Assembly: GCF_002272925.1 (NCBI RefSeq)
Contig: NZ_MLAR01000001.1
Location: 62,001-126,000 of the forward strand
From: Helicobacter sp. 13S00401-1
GTDB lineage: Bacteria > Campylobacterota > Campylobacteria > Campylobacterales > Helicobacteraceae
Length of the DNA stretch: 64,000 nucleotides
Direction: 5' to 3'
The notes beneath the pieces are model-generated. The model did not search any database, had not been told where the DNA came from, and worked only from the letters and a program-made list of their open reading frames with translations. The number at the start of each line of letters is the position of its first letter. Position 1 is the stretch's first letter. The position numbers were made by a program, and so were the translations under genes. Below, piece after piece: positions 54,390 through 62,674 of the stretch.

Positions 54390-55189
54390 TTAGTTTTATC
54401 CTCAAAGTATCTTTTGGCAGTGTTTTTAAGCGTATCTTTTTTAAAGTGTATTCTAGTCAAATATAAACCATTTGGTGGTGCTAGTACTCTAATGCACTCT
54501 TTAAGCAAAAATTTATTATCAATCTGAAGGCTAAGTTTTTCTAAACTTAGCTCTCCTAAACTTGCTAATGATATAGCCTTAGCTATAAGTCTAACTTGGG
54601 ATCGCAAAAAGGCATTAGCGCTGATGCTTAATATAAAAAGCTCCATGTTAAAAAGCTTTTTCTTATAAATACAGATTCTATAAATCTCTCTTTCATAGTC
54701 TTTTACCTCACTCCCACTTTTAGAAAAGCTTTTAAAATCATGTCTTCCTACAAAAAGCTTACAAGCCTTTTTTGCTAAGTCTAAATCACCAAAATCAAGT
54801 ATAGAAACAAAGCGATTATAAAAGGGCTCTATAAAAGTAGGGCTAAAGACATATCTATAAGTGCGAGAGCTTGCGCTAAATCTTGGATGAAAACTACTAT
54901 CTACTTCGTCTAACTTATGGATTAACATATAAGGATAAAGCTTTTTGTTTAAAAGATCTTTTAAGGAATCTAAGTTTTTATAAAGCTTAGGAACTTCAAA
55001 ACGCACTACTTGAAAACATGCGTGCACGCCTTTATCTATGCGAGAAGAAGCGATTATATTAGGGGTTGTTATACCAACTTTAGCAAGTTTAGATTCTAAG
55101 TAGTTTAAAGCACCTTTGTTGTTTGGCTGCTTGCTTGAGCCTAAAAACTCTGAGCCATCTATACTTAAAACACACTTTAAAAAATGCAT
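54371..55189 (-). CDS. truA: tRNA pseudouridine(38-40) synthase
   Basis: 272 residues. Catalytic Asp in IIASSRIDKGVHACFQVVRFE (near 45-65), ARFSASSRTYRYVF-type segment, FVGRHDFKSFSKSG, and FLRSQVRLIAKAISLASLGELS. Modifies the anticodon stem of several tRNAs. One base separates it from the LptF/LptG-type gene upstream. Confidence 0.95.
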   Translation of the reverse strand: MHFLKCVLSIDGSEFLGSSKQPNNKGALNYLESKLAKVGITTPNIIASSRIDKGVHACFQVVRFEVPKLYKNLDSLKDLLNKKLYPYMLIHKLDEVDSSFHPRFSASSRTYRYVFSPTFIEPFYNRFVSILDFGDLDLAKKACKLFVGRHDFKSFSKSGSEVKDYEREIYRICIYKKKLFNMELFILSISANAFLRSQVRLIAKAISLASLGELSLEKLSLQIDNKFLLKECIRVLAPPNGLYLTRIHFKKDTLKNTAKRYFEDKTKCIKTT

Positions 55190-55190
55190 C

Positions 55191-56204
55191 CTAGTACACC
55201 TTCCTAATGTACTTAATATATAAAAAAAGCCCTATAAAAAACCATATAAAAGGAAGCGCTAAGCCAACAAAGGGAAGATCCATAGAAAGCCCATACATCA
55301 GCAAGAAGTAAACTATAGTGCTGCCTAGCACATAAAGGTAGGAGCGATTTTTATGGAATCTTGGATTACGTATGCCAAAAAATGGGATCAAAAAAAGGCT
55401 TGCTATAGGGAAAAGTGAGGTTACAAAACCTTGAGAAAACCTCCTTGCCTGAGAGCTATCTCCTTTAAAAGCTTTAAGCCAGTAACTAACTAAGTCATAG
55501 CTACTAAGTGAGCCTGTAGCTATGGGGCTTCTTATATTCATCTGTTCAAAGCCTATCTTTTGGGCTTTTTTATTTTCATTAAAATAGGCTTCACCATTTT
55601 GAAGTTCTAACTCAAAAACTGCATTTTTATTAAGCGCTTCACCACTTTTAGCGATGATAAAGCTTTGTTTGCCTGATTGCTTATCTGAGTAAAGCACTAA
55701 GCCATTATATTTAGAATCATTTTTGCTATCTACATAAACTAGCCAGTCTCCTAAGCTTTGTCCAGTGTCTCCAGGCTTTATGTTTATATTAACACTAGTG
55801 CTTTTTTGGACTAAAAAGTCTCTATAGGCATTTTTTGAAAGAGGAGTCATAATAAAACTAAACATAAAAAGCACAGCAGTTGCAAGTAAGCATATAGGCA
55901 AGATGATATAAACTATCCTTTTAGCCCCTATACCTAGTGAGAAAAAAACTAGCATCTCAGAATCATAACTTAAGCGACTAAGCCCTAATATACAAGCCGC
56001 CACAAAGGTTATAGACACCACAAAAAAGAGGCTTCCTGGCATACTGTAATAAAGCAGGGTTAAAAGACTAGCTAAGTCCATCTTGATGTTATTAGTAATA
56101 GTAGCTATGGTTATAAGTGAGATGATGACAGATATAAAAAAGAGCACAAAAAAGAAGGGGAAAAACATCTGAGATATGGACTTTAAAACATAGTGTCTAA
56201 GCAT
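55191..56204 (-). CDS. LptF/LptG-family permease
   Basis: 337 residues from the ATG at 56204, preceded by AAGGAGG; the frame stays open 45 bases further up into the previous gene but without support. Six helices: an N-terminal hairpin (LRHYVLKSISQMFFPFFFVLFF), two more near residues 50-110, then a periplasmic jellyroll-like region and two C-terminal helices. Together with a partner and LptB it pulls lipopolysaccharide from the inner membrane. Whether it is LptF or LptG cannot be decided here. Confidence 0.88.
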   Translation of the reverse strand: MLRHYVLKSISQMFFPFFFVLFFISVIISLITIATITNNIKMDLASLLTLLYYSMPGSLFFVVSITFVAACILGLSRLSYDSEMLVFFSLGIGAKRIVYIILPICLLATAVLFMFSFIMTPLSKNAYRDFLVQKSTSVNINIKPGDTGQSLGDWLVYVDSKNDSKYNGLVLYSDKQSGKQSFIIAKSGEALNKNAVFELELQNGEAYFNENKKAQKIGFEQMNIRSPIATGSLSSYDLVSYWLKAFKGDSSQARRFSQGFVTSLFPIASLFLIPFFGIRNPRFHKNRSYLYVLGSTIVYFLLMYGLSMDLPFVGLALPFIWFFIGLFLYIKYIRKVY

Positions 56205-56214
56205 ACTTCCTCCT

Positions 56215-56769
56215 TCAAGAAACCATAAGTGCTGATACAAAAAGCGCACTTATAAAAGGTGCTTTCTTCTGTGCCCTAAAACAAGGCAAAAGAAAGCTTG
56301 CTAGGCCAAGCAAACTTGCTATAACTAGAGCGTAAAAAAAGTTTTGAAGCGAGAGTAAAGAACAAAGACTAGCTATAAGAACTAAATCAACACTGCCTAA
56401 AAGCCTTCTTTTAAGTATGGTTTCAAAAACTGCTTTTAAAGCTAGTCCGCTTACTAGCACAGCTAAAGGCATATAAAGCACGCTAAGACCAGATTCTAAA
56501 TAACTATAACCTAAGGCTAGGATAAAGACTATGTAGGCTAAAAAACTAGGCACAAGTAAAAACTTATAGTCAAAGACAAAAAGAACATAGAAAAGGCAAA
56601 ACAGTGCATATAAAACTAAACTATGTCCAAAGAGATCAAAAAGCACAAAGCAAGCAAGGGCGTTTACTATATAGACAAAAAAGCTAGGCTTAGAATCTAA
56701 AAGGGTGTGATAGTACCAAGTTATGAAACTAACTATAAAAAAGCTAGTGCCTATATAAAAAAACTCCAT
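56215..56769 (-). CDS. Prepilin peptidase-like (A24) membrane protein
   Basis: 184 residues, about six helices. Two membrane-border Asp resemble the catalytic pair of A24 aspartic peptidases: FDYKFLLVPSFL (Asp near 67, usual form DxxxxxIPD) and LLGSVDLVLIASL (Asp near 128, usual GxGD), followed by KKAPFISALFVSA similar to the usual PFGPFL block. The N-terminal cytoplasmic methylase domain of PilD is missing and both motifs are divergent. It could process pilin-like proteins for DNA uptake, but could be a degenerate relative. Stop lies eleven bases before the permease ATG. Confidence 0.6.
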   Translation of the reverse strand: MEFFYIGTSFFIVSFITWYYHTLLDSKPSFFVYIVNALACFVLFDLFGHSLVLYALFCLFYVLFVFDYKFLLVPSFLAYIVFILALGYSYLESGLSVLYMPLAVLVSGLALKAVFETILKRRLLGSVDLVLIASLCSLLSLQNFFYALVIASLLGLASFLLPCFRAQKKAPFISALFVSALMVS

Positions 56770-56795
56770 GCTTATTAATCCCTTAATCTTTACTC

Positions 56796-58097
56796 TTAGT
56801 CTAAACTTTCAAAGTGCCTAAGTGCTTTGCCTACTAAGATTCCATCTTTAGAATCTAGTACTTCTACCTCATAGTACCCTGCCCCTTTTATCTCACCTTC
56901 ATTAATAAGTATCTCACCATCAATCTCAGGCGCCCAAGCCTTTAATCTAGCACTATAAAAATACTCACTTATTTCGCTTTTCCCTTCGATTATAGCTTCA
57001 TACTTTTTACCAACCATAGCTTTAAAAAGCTTATCTTGCTGCTTAAGTACTATTTTATTAAGCTTTTTTATACGCTTTGTCACTATGCTTTTTGGTAGCA
57101 CTTCTAAAGCTCCTGCCTTTGTGCCCTCTTCACTTGAATATTCAAAGATATTAAGCCTATCAAACTTATAACTTTCCACAAACTCACAAAGTTCATCAAA
57201 CTGCACATCACTTTCAGTTGGATAACCAACTATAACACTACTTCTTATAAAGGCATCAGGCACTTGTTTCATGTGTGCTAAAAGGGCTTTTACGTCTTTA
57301 GAGCTTCTTTGCATATGGGCTAAGATTTGGGGATTTATATGTTGAAGTGGCATATCAAAATAAGAGGCAAAAACTTTGCTATTGGCTATAGAATCTAAAA
57401 GTGCAAAGCTTGTAGAGCTAGGGTAGAGATAAAGTATCCTTGCACTTTTTACTAATCCTTGTGCATGCACTGCATTTATAAGCTTTATAAGCCCATCTTT
57501 AACTCCCTTATCAAGTAGATAACTAGAGCTATCTTGAGCTATAAAACTAAAGTCTTCATAGCCAAGACGTGCTAAATCTTCTATCTCTTTTAATATAGAT
57601 TCTATACTTCTACTTTGAAGCTTGCCCTTAAAACTAGGTATGGCACAAAAACTACAAGTTTGATTACACCCTTCTGAGATCTTGATATAAGTGTGGATAT
57701 TAGAATCTGTTATAAGCCTAGAATCTTCACTTAGATAAACCTTATCGCTATTTATGCCCTTCTTTGTAGCTATCATAGAATCTATCTTATCAAAGTCCCC
57801 AACCCCAGTTAAGATATCTATCTCTGGTATAAGCTCTCTAAGCTCTTTTTCATACCTTGCAACAAGGCAGCCACTAGCCACTACTAAAGCACCACTTTTT
57901 CTAGTATCTAGTGCTTCAAATATATGCCCTAAGCTTTCTTCTTTAGCAGCTTGCAAAAAGCCACAAGTATTAATGATGATAACATCTGCTTCTCCAAGGT
58001 CTTGAGTTAACTCATAGTCTCTTAACTTCCCTAGCATGACTTGAGAATCTACTAAGTTCTTAGAACATCCTAGAGAGATAATATGGAGTTTTTGCAT
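56796..58097 (-). CDS. rimO: Ribosomal protein S12 methylthiotransferase
   Basis: Radical-SAM enzyme that adds a methylthio group to an Asp of S12. N-terminal UPF0004 domain with LGCSKNLVDSQVMLG, the radical-SAM triad CNQTCSFCAIPSFKG (near 142-156), MPLQHINPQIL and a C-terminal TRAM domain. 433 residues, normal. Its substrate S12 is encoded in this window. Confidence 0.95.
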   Translation of the reverse strand: MQKLHIISLGCSKNLVDSQVMLGKLRDYELTQDLGEADVIIINTCGFLQAAKEESLGHIFEALDTRKSGALVVASGCLVARYEKELRELIPEIDILTGVGDFDKIDSMIATKKGINSDKVYLSEDSRLITDSNIHTYIKISEGCNQTCSFCAIPSFKGKLQSRSIESILKEIEDLARLGYEDFSFIAQDSSSYLLDKGVKDGLIKLINAVHAQGLVKSARILYLYPSSTSFALLDSIANSKVFASYFDMPLQHINPQILAHMQRSSKDVKALLAHMKQVPDAFIRSSVIVGYPTESDVQFDELCEFVESYKFDRLNIFEYSSEEGTKAGALEVLPKSIVTKRIKKLNKIVLKQQDKLFKAMVGKKYEAIIEGKSEISEYFYSARLKAWAPEIDGEILINEGEIKGAGYYEVEVLDSKDGILVGKALRHFESLD

Positions 58098-58160
58098 AGT
58101 AGTGGCCTTTAAACGTGTAAATAAGCTTTAATTATATATCATCTTGGAATTTTAAAGAGT

Positions 58161-58166
58161 TATAAT
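58161..58166 (+). promoter_or_regulatory. -10 box for the phosphoesterase gene
   Basis: TATAAT, 41 bases before the TTG start; no clear -35 box. Confidence 0.45.
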
Positions 58167-58206
58167 TTCACTCTGTTTTATGCAATAAAGCATGTAAGGA
58201 AGCCAC

Positions 58207-58860
58207 TTGAAGATAACTTTAGATACTTTTGTGATTTCAGATACTCACTTTGCACATAAGCAAGTACTTAAAAAAGAGCCACTTAGGATAAAAGAACTAC
58301 AAGCAAGTGATCATGAAAACTTCGATGAACTAAGCGTTAGCAGGTGGAATGCTGCTGTAAAAAGCACTGACAAAGTCCTTCACCTAGGAGATCTTTACTA
58401 TAGTGAAGGGATGAAATATGTAAATAGGCTAAATGGAAAAAAGATGCTTATAGTTGGAAACAACGACATAGGCAAGCTTGCTCCCTTAAAAGACTGGGAG
58501 ATAATTAATAAACTAAAAATCAAACTTGATAATAAGGCTAGTTTAAAAGAAAAGCTAAAATCTAAGTTTGGCAAAAAGTTAAAAGATGTTTATGCTAATG
58601 CCCTAGTAACTAGGATAGCTGGTGAAGTTATCATGTTTAGCCACTTTCCAGTATTTGAGCGCAAGAAAAATGAGCGCTTTTGTAATGCTAGAGATATCAT
58701 AGACTATCTTTTTACTATAAGTGGTTGCACTATAAATGTACACGGCCATATACACTCTAGAACTCCAGAAAATGCCTGTTGCATTAATGTAAGCACAGAG
58801 CAATTAAACTTTACTCCAACAAGACTTGGAGACTTGCTAGCTAAGCATAGAGGATTCTAA
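58207..58860 (+). CDS. Calcineurin-like metallophosphoesterase
   Basis: 217 residues. Metal motifs are all present: VISDTHFAHKQV (near 9-20), KVLHLGDLYYSEG (near 57-69), IVGNNDIG (near 79-86), FSHFPVF (near 141-147) and NVHGHIHS (near 178-185). Start is TTG with AAGGA seven bases upstream; the only near ATG is followed at once by a stop. Similar proteins are often found as stand-alone phosphoesterases of unknown substrate in bacteria and phages. Confidence 0.88.
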   Translation: MKITLDTFVISDTHFAHKQVLKKEPLRIKELQASDHENFDELSVSRWNAAVKSTDKVLHLGDLYYSEGMKYVNRLNGKKMLIVGNNDIGKLAPLKDWEIINKLKIKLDNKASLKEKLKSKFGKKLKDVYANALVTRIAGEVIMFSHFPVFERKKNERFCNARDIIDYLFTISGCTINVHGHIHSRTPENACCINVSTEQLNFTPTRLGDLLAKHRGF

Positions 58861-58876
58861 AAGTTTTTAGAATCCT
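58851..58876. terminator. Bidirectional terminator
   Basis: Perfect 12-base arms AGGATTCTAAAA / TTTTAGAATCCT around GT; the hairpin includes the stop codon of the phosphoesterase and lies 16 bases from the end of transaldolase. Confidence 0.6.
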
Positions 58877-58891
58877 AGCTATACCTATAAG

Positions 58892-59887
58892 CTACTTGCC
58901 CATCATCTTAAATATATCTTCAAAAGCTTGATTAAAAGCACTAAGCCCTTCTTTTAAAAGTCTAGATTCTGTATCTTTTATATTTATGTAATCAAGGTCT
59001 AAAAGCAGCCTTTCTATATTACAAGATGGAAGGAAGTTAGTCCCCTTAGAGTAGTACTCACTACTAGCTAGAGTTGGAGTATTTTTAAGGAAGTTAAAGT
59101 CAACTGCTTCTATAGTGTCTAATGGGAGGGTGTTAACACAGTCATCTAGATTTAACGGGTAGACATAGTGGGCTTTATTAGTATAAGTGTCATCTTGTGT
59201 CTTAACGCCCGTGCTTGCAAAGAGGATTCTAAAGTTAGGGTTGGTATTTAAAATCTTAAATATGTCATAGATATCAAGTGCGTTAAAGATTCCAAAAAGC
59301 CCTCTTTCTCCTGAATTAAGCATAGGATCTAGTACCCTATCATATCTACTTACAAACACACTTATAACACCTTGAGCGTTTGGATGTTTAGCTAGCTTAA
59401 AGGCCTTTAAAGTTTCTAGGGCTTGCTCTTTTCCAAAGACTAAAGTTGCATTAACATTAATGCCTTCACTCATCAACCCTTGCATAACTTTATAGCCTGC
59501 TGGTGTGGCTGGAACTTTTATCATGACATTTTTTCTATCTATCAAGTTATAAAGTCTTAAGCCTTCATTCAAACTTGCTTCATAGTCTTGACTATATCTA
59601 GGGTCTATTTCTATACTTACTAGACCTTCTTGATGATTAGCCTCATAAAGTGGGCTAAATACATCACAAGCAAGCTGTATATCTCTTATAGCTAAAGTCT
59701 CATAAACGCTCTTAGGTGCTAATCCAGCAAGACTAGCTTTTTCTTCTTTATAACTTTCACTTTTAAAAGCATTTGCAAATATACTTGGATTAGACGTAGC
59801 ACCCTTTACTTTGCCATCTTTTATAAGCTTTGGAAGAGTGTTTTTTATAAAGTTTCTCTCCAAAAAATCGCACCATATATTTATCAT
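58892..59887 (-). CDS. tal: Transaldolase
   Basis: Pentose phosphate enzyme exchanging a dihydroxyacetone unit. N-terminal IWCDFLERN, KGATSNPSIFANAF near 28-41, and the Schiff-base lysine in NVMIKVPATPAGYKVMQGLMSEGINVNATLVF (Lys near 124). 331 residues. Convergent with the phosphoesterase and divergent from pseC. Confidence 0.94.
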   Translation of the reverse strand: MINIWCDFLERNFIKNTLPKLIKDGKVKGATSNPSIFANAFKSESYKEEKASLAGLAPKSVYETLAIRDIQLACDVFSPLYEANHQEGLVSIEIDPRYSQDYEASLNEGLRLYNLIDRKNVMIKVPATPAGYKVMQGLMSEGINVNATLVFGKEQALETLKAFKLAKHPNAQGVISVFVSRYDRVLDPMLNSGERGLFGIFNALDIYDIFKILNTNPNFRILFASTGVKTQDDTYTNKAHYVYPLNLDDCVNTLPLDTIEAVDFNFLKNTPTLASSEYYSKGTNFLPSCNIERLLLDLDYINIKDTESRLLKEGLSAFNQAFEDIFKMMGK

Positions 59888-59937
59888 GTAAAATCCTTTT
59901 GTGTTATATTAAACTCTTGTAATTATAAAGGTTTATC

Positions 59938-61173
59938 ATGAAAGATATTACTCCATTTAAAAGCTTTACACCTTATAGTAGACAAAGCATAAGTGAAGAG
60001 GATAAAACTTGCGTGCTAGAAGCTTTAAACAATCCTCTTATAACTCAAGGCAAGATTAATGAAGCCTTTGAAAAAGCCCTAGCAAACTACGCAGGCACAA
60101 AGTACGCCTTAAGCTTTAACTCTGCTACCTCAGCCCTTTATGCACTTTATGCCTCCCTTCGTGCCTTAGAACTAGGTGACTTGGAATCTTTTTATCACTC
60201 TTTGGTATCCAAAGATACTAACTTTAAAACTAAAAGCATCATAACTACACCTATAACTTTTAGTGCCACGACTAATATGATGATAGCTTGTGGGTTTAAG
60301 CCTATCTTTGCTGATGTAACTTATGATGGGAACTTAGATCCTTTAAAGTGCGAAGAGATCTTAAAAGAAAAAGCTTTAAGGGGAGAAGATGACGTTATAG
60401 CTATCATGTCAGTTGACTATGCTGGTAATAGTGTAAATGCTAAGGCTTTTAAGGAGCTAGCTAAAAAGTATGATATAAAATGGCTAAGTGATAGCTCTCA
60501 CTCTCTAGGTGCAAGATATATAGAATCTACAAATGATGAAGGTATAAAGATAGGATCTTTAGCCTATGCAAGTGTATTTAGCTTTCATGCTTTAAAGTCT
60601 ATAACAACAGCTGAAGGTGGGGCTTTATTAAGCGATGATCCTAAGCTGTATGAGATGGCAAAACTTATAAGAAGTCATGGGATAACAAAAAAAGAGCTTT
60701 ATCACTCTGACCAAACAACCCTGGGCTTTAACTTTAGGTTAAGTGAGATAAATGCAAGTCTTGGCCTAAGTCAACTTAAAAAACTAGATTCTTTTATAAC
60801 TAAAAGAAACGAACTTGCAAGCATCTATGATGAAGCCTTTAAAAACAACCCCTACTTTTACCCGCTTAAAACTAAGGGTTTAAGTAGTAGACATCTTTAT
60901 CCCATACTCTTAGATCCAAAGTATCACTGCGCTAAAGAAGACATAGTAAAAAGACTTTTAGAGCTTAATGTTGGAACACAAGTTCACTATAAGCCACTTT
61001 ATGATTTTAGTTTTTTTAAGGACTATAAACCAAAAAATGAACATGGCTTGCTTAGAAATGCTGAAGATTTTTACAGAGCAACTCTTAGTTTGCCACTTCA
61101 TTGTAATCTAGAAAAAGAAGATATAAAACACATAGCTTCTATAGTATTAGATGTATTTAGTGAGTTTAACTAA
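59938..61173 (+). CDS. pseC: Pseudaminic acid pathway aminotransferase
   Basis: PLP aminotransferase of the DegT/DnrJ/EryC1 family. N-terminal FTPYSRQSISEEDKTCVLEALNNPLITQG, TTPITFSATTNMMIACGFKPIFADV, and the PLP lysine in SVFSFHALKSITTAEGGALLSDD (Lys near 222) match PseC. 411 residues is slightly long because of inserts near 80-97 and 190-200. PseC makes the 4-amino sugar that leads to pseudaminic acid on flagellin. PseB, PseF and others are not in the window. Confidence 0.85.
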   Translation: MKDITPFKSFTPYSRQSISEEDKTCVLEALNNPLITQGKINEAFEKALANYAGTKYALSFNSATSALYALYASLRALELGDLESFYHSLVSKDTNFKTKSIITTPITFSATTNMMIACGFKPIFADVTYDGNLDPLKCEEILKEKALRGEDDVIAIMSVDYAGNSVNAKAFKELAKKYDIKWLSDSSHSLGARYIESTNDEGIKIGSLAYASVFSFHALKSITTAEGGALLSDDPKLYEMAKLIRSHGITKKELYHSDQTTLGFNFRLSEINASLGLSQLKKLDSFITKRNELASIYDEAFKNNPYFYPLKTKGLSSRHLYPILLDPKYHCAKEDIVKRLLELNVGTQVHYKPLYDFSFFKDYKPKNEHGLLRNAEDFYRATLSLPLHCNLEKEDIKHIASIVLDVFSEFN

Positions 61174-61183
61174 AGGAGACAAC

Positions 61184-61942
61184 ATGAATGTTTTAATAAC
61201 AGGCGCAAGTGTAGGTTTTGGTAAAGAGATAGCAAAAGTTATATGCGAGAAGATAAAAGAAAGCAGTTTTTTACTACTTGCTAGAAGAGGAAACTTACTA
61301 GAAGAAGTATCAAATGAGCTAAAGGCTACAAGAAAGGATGTAAAAGTAGAGCTTATAGTATCTGATGTTTTAGACTTTAAAAACATAGAATCTAAACTTA
61401 AAGATAAAGATATAGATGTTTTAGTTAACAACGCCGGTCTTGCTTTAGGTCAAGACTTAGCTCAAGTTTGTGACTTTAAAGACTGGGAAAAGATGATAGA
61501 TGTAAACATAAAGGGTCTAAGCTTTATGACTAATCTAATACTGCCTAATATGGTTAAAAGAAATACAGGACATATTATAAACCTAGGATCAACGGCTGGA
61601 AGTTACCCTTATCCTGGTGGAAATGTATATGGGGGCACTAAGGCTTTTGTAGAACAGTTTAGTAAAAACTTAAGAGCAGACTTACTAGGCACTAACATAA
61701 GAGTAACTGTTATAAAACCAGGACTTTGTGAAGGAAGTGAGTTTTCTTTAGTTAGATTTAAGGGGGATAAGGCTAGGGTTAAAGAAACCTATAGTGATGC
61801 CCATGCACTAACTCCAAAAGATGTAGCAGAAGCAGTCTACTTTGCCCTCTCTCAACCTTCAAGAGTTAATATAAATAGTATAGAGCTTATGCCTGTTACT
61901 CAAGCAAGTGCTGGCCTAAAAGTAATAAAGAGTAAACTTTAA
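61184..61942 (+). CDS. Short-chain dehydrogenase, YdfG-like
   Basis: 252 residues from the ATG at 61184 with AAGGAG eight bases upstream; an upstream ATG in frame lies inside pseC and is rejected. TGASVGFGKEIA (6-17), NNAGLALG (near 82-89), Ser in INLGSTAGSYPYPGG and catalytic YGGTK (near 147-151) are classical SDR motifs; PGLCEGSEFSLVRFKGD is characteristic of YdfG 3-hydroxy-acid or serine dehydrogenases. NADP preferred by family. Eleven bases after pseC. Confidence 0.9.
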   Translation: MNVLITGASVGFGKEIAKVICEKIKESSFLLLARRGNLLEEVSNELKATRKDVKVELIVSDVLDFKNIESKLKDKDIDVLVNNAGLALGQDLAQVCDFKDWEKMIDVNIKGLSFMTNLILPNMVKRNTGHIINLGSTAGSYPYPGGNVYGGTKAFVEQFSKNLRADLLGTNIRVTVIKPGLCEGSEFSLVRFKGDKARVKETYSDAHALTPKDVAEAVYFALSQPSRVNINSIELMPVTQASAGLKVIKSKL

Positions 61943-62054
61943 AGATAAAAAGTTAAATATTTTGAATACAAAGTGTAAAAATAGCACTAAATATCCTATA
62001 TGGGATTAATGCTTTAATGCTAGGATTAATGTTATTAAATAAAAAGGATGGCTC

Positions 62055-62660
62055 ATGTTTAAAAAAGTTGTAGGTTCAGTTGTACTTGTAGGGTTGCTAA
62101 GTAGTAGTGCTAGCGCTTTAGGGTTTGTTAACTTTGATGTAGGTGGTGTTTTAGGTGGAGCAGCAATTGGCGATTCTACTGTATCAAACTTCCTTAACAC
62201 TGCCCAACAAACTGCAAGAACTAACGCCCTAGCTTTAGCTGGTGGACAACAAGGGGGCTTTAAGTTTACTTATGGGGGTTATGCAAGACTTTGGTTAGGT
62301 GGTATGTTTAGATTTGCCCCTTTCTTTAAATATGAAAGAACCTCAACTTATGACTCTACTTTTGCCCTAGGTGGAAACGCTGTCAAAAATGGTTTTAGTA
62401 ACTGGCAGTATGGCGGTCTTTTTGGCGTTAAAGTACCTATAATAGGACTTACTCCTTACATAGGTGCTAGCTACTCTCAGTTTACTGGTATAGATTTAAA
62501 AGGTACTTATGCGATAAACTACGGAGTTAAATGGGACATCCCTCTTTTACCTCTAGTAAATGTAGGGCTTGATGCATCTTGGCAAAGACCACAATCTAGC
62601 GTTGATGGCTCATATACTAATATCAACAAGATCATGCTTACTTTAGGCGTAGAGATCTAA
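62055..62660 (+). CDS. Outer-membrane beta-barrel protein, Helicobacter type
   Basis: 201 residues. Signal peptide about 1-21 (MFKKVVGSVVLVGLLSSSASA). The mature part is rich in alternating hydrophobic/polar strands with aromatic belts (GGFKFTYGGYARLWLGGMFRFAPFFKYERTS, WQYGGLFGVKVPIIGLTPYIGASYSQFTG, YAINYGVKWDIPLLPLVNVGLDASWQRP) and finishes with ITLGVEI-like MLTLGVEI, a terminal strand for barrel assembly. Probably eight strands. Family number cannot be assigned. A GGATGG site precedes the ATG; short repeats of GGATTAATG occur upstream. Confidence 0.8.
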   Translation: MFKKVVGSVVLVGLLSSSASALGFVNFDVGGVLGGAAIGDSTVSNFLNTAQQTARTNALALAGGQQGGFKFTYGGYARLWLGGMFRFAPFFKYERTSTYDSTFALGGNAVKNGFSNWQYGGLFGVKVPIIGLTPYIGASYSQFTGIDLKGTYAINYGVKWDIPLLPLVNVGLDASWQRPQSSVDGSYTNINKIMLTLGVEI

Positions 62661-62674
62661 ACGAAAAGGTTTAA

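Noticed and set aside
56205-56249. Longer start for the LptF/LptG-type permease
   Set aside because: It overlaps the preceding gene and lacks a ribosome site, while the ATG at 56204 has AAGGAGG.
61151-61183. Upstream ATG for the short-chain dehydrogenase
   Set aside because: Lies within pseC and lacks a ribosome site, whereas the ATG at 61184 has AAGGAG and gives the normal SDR N-terminus.
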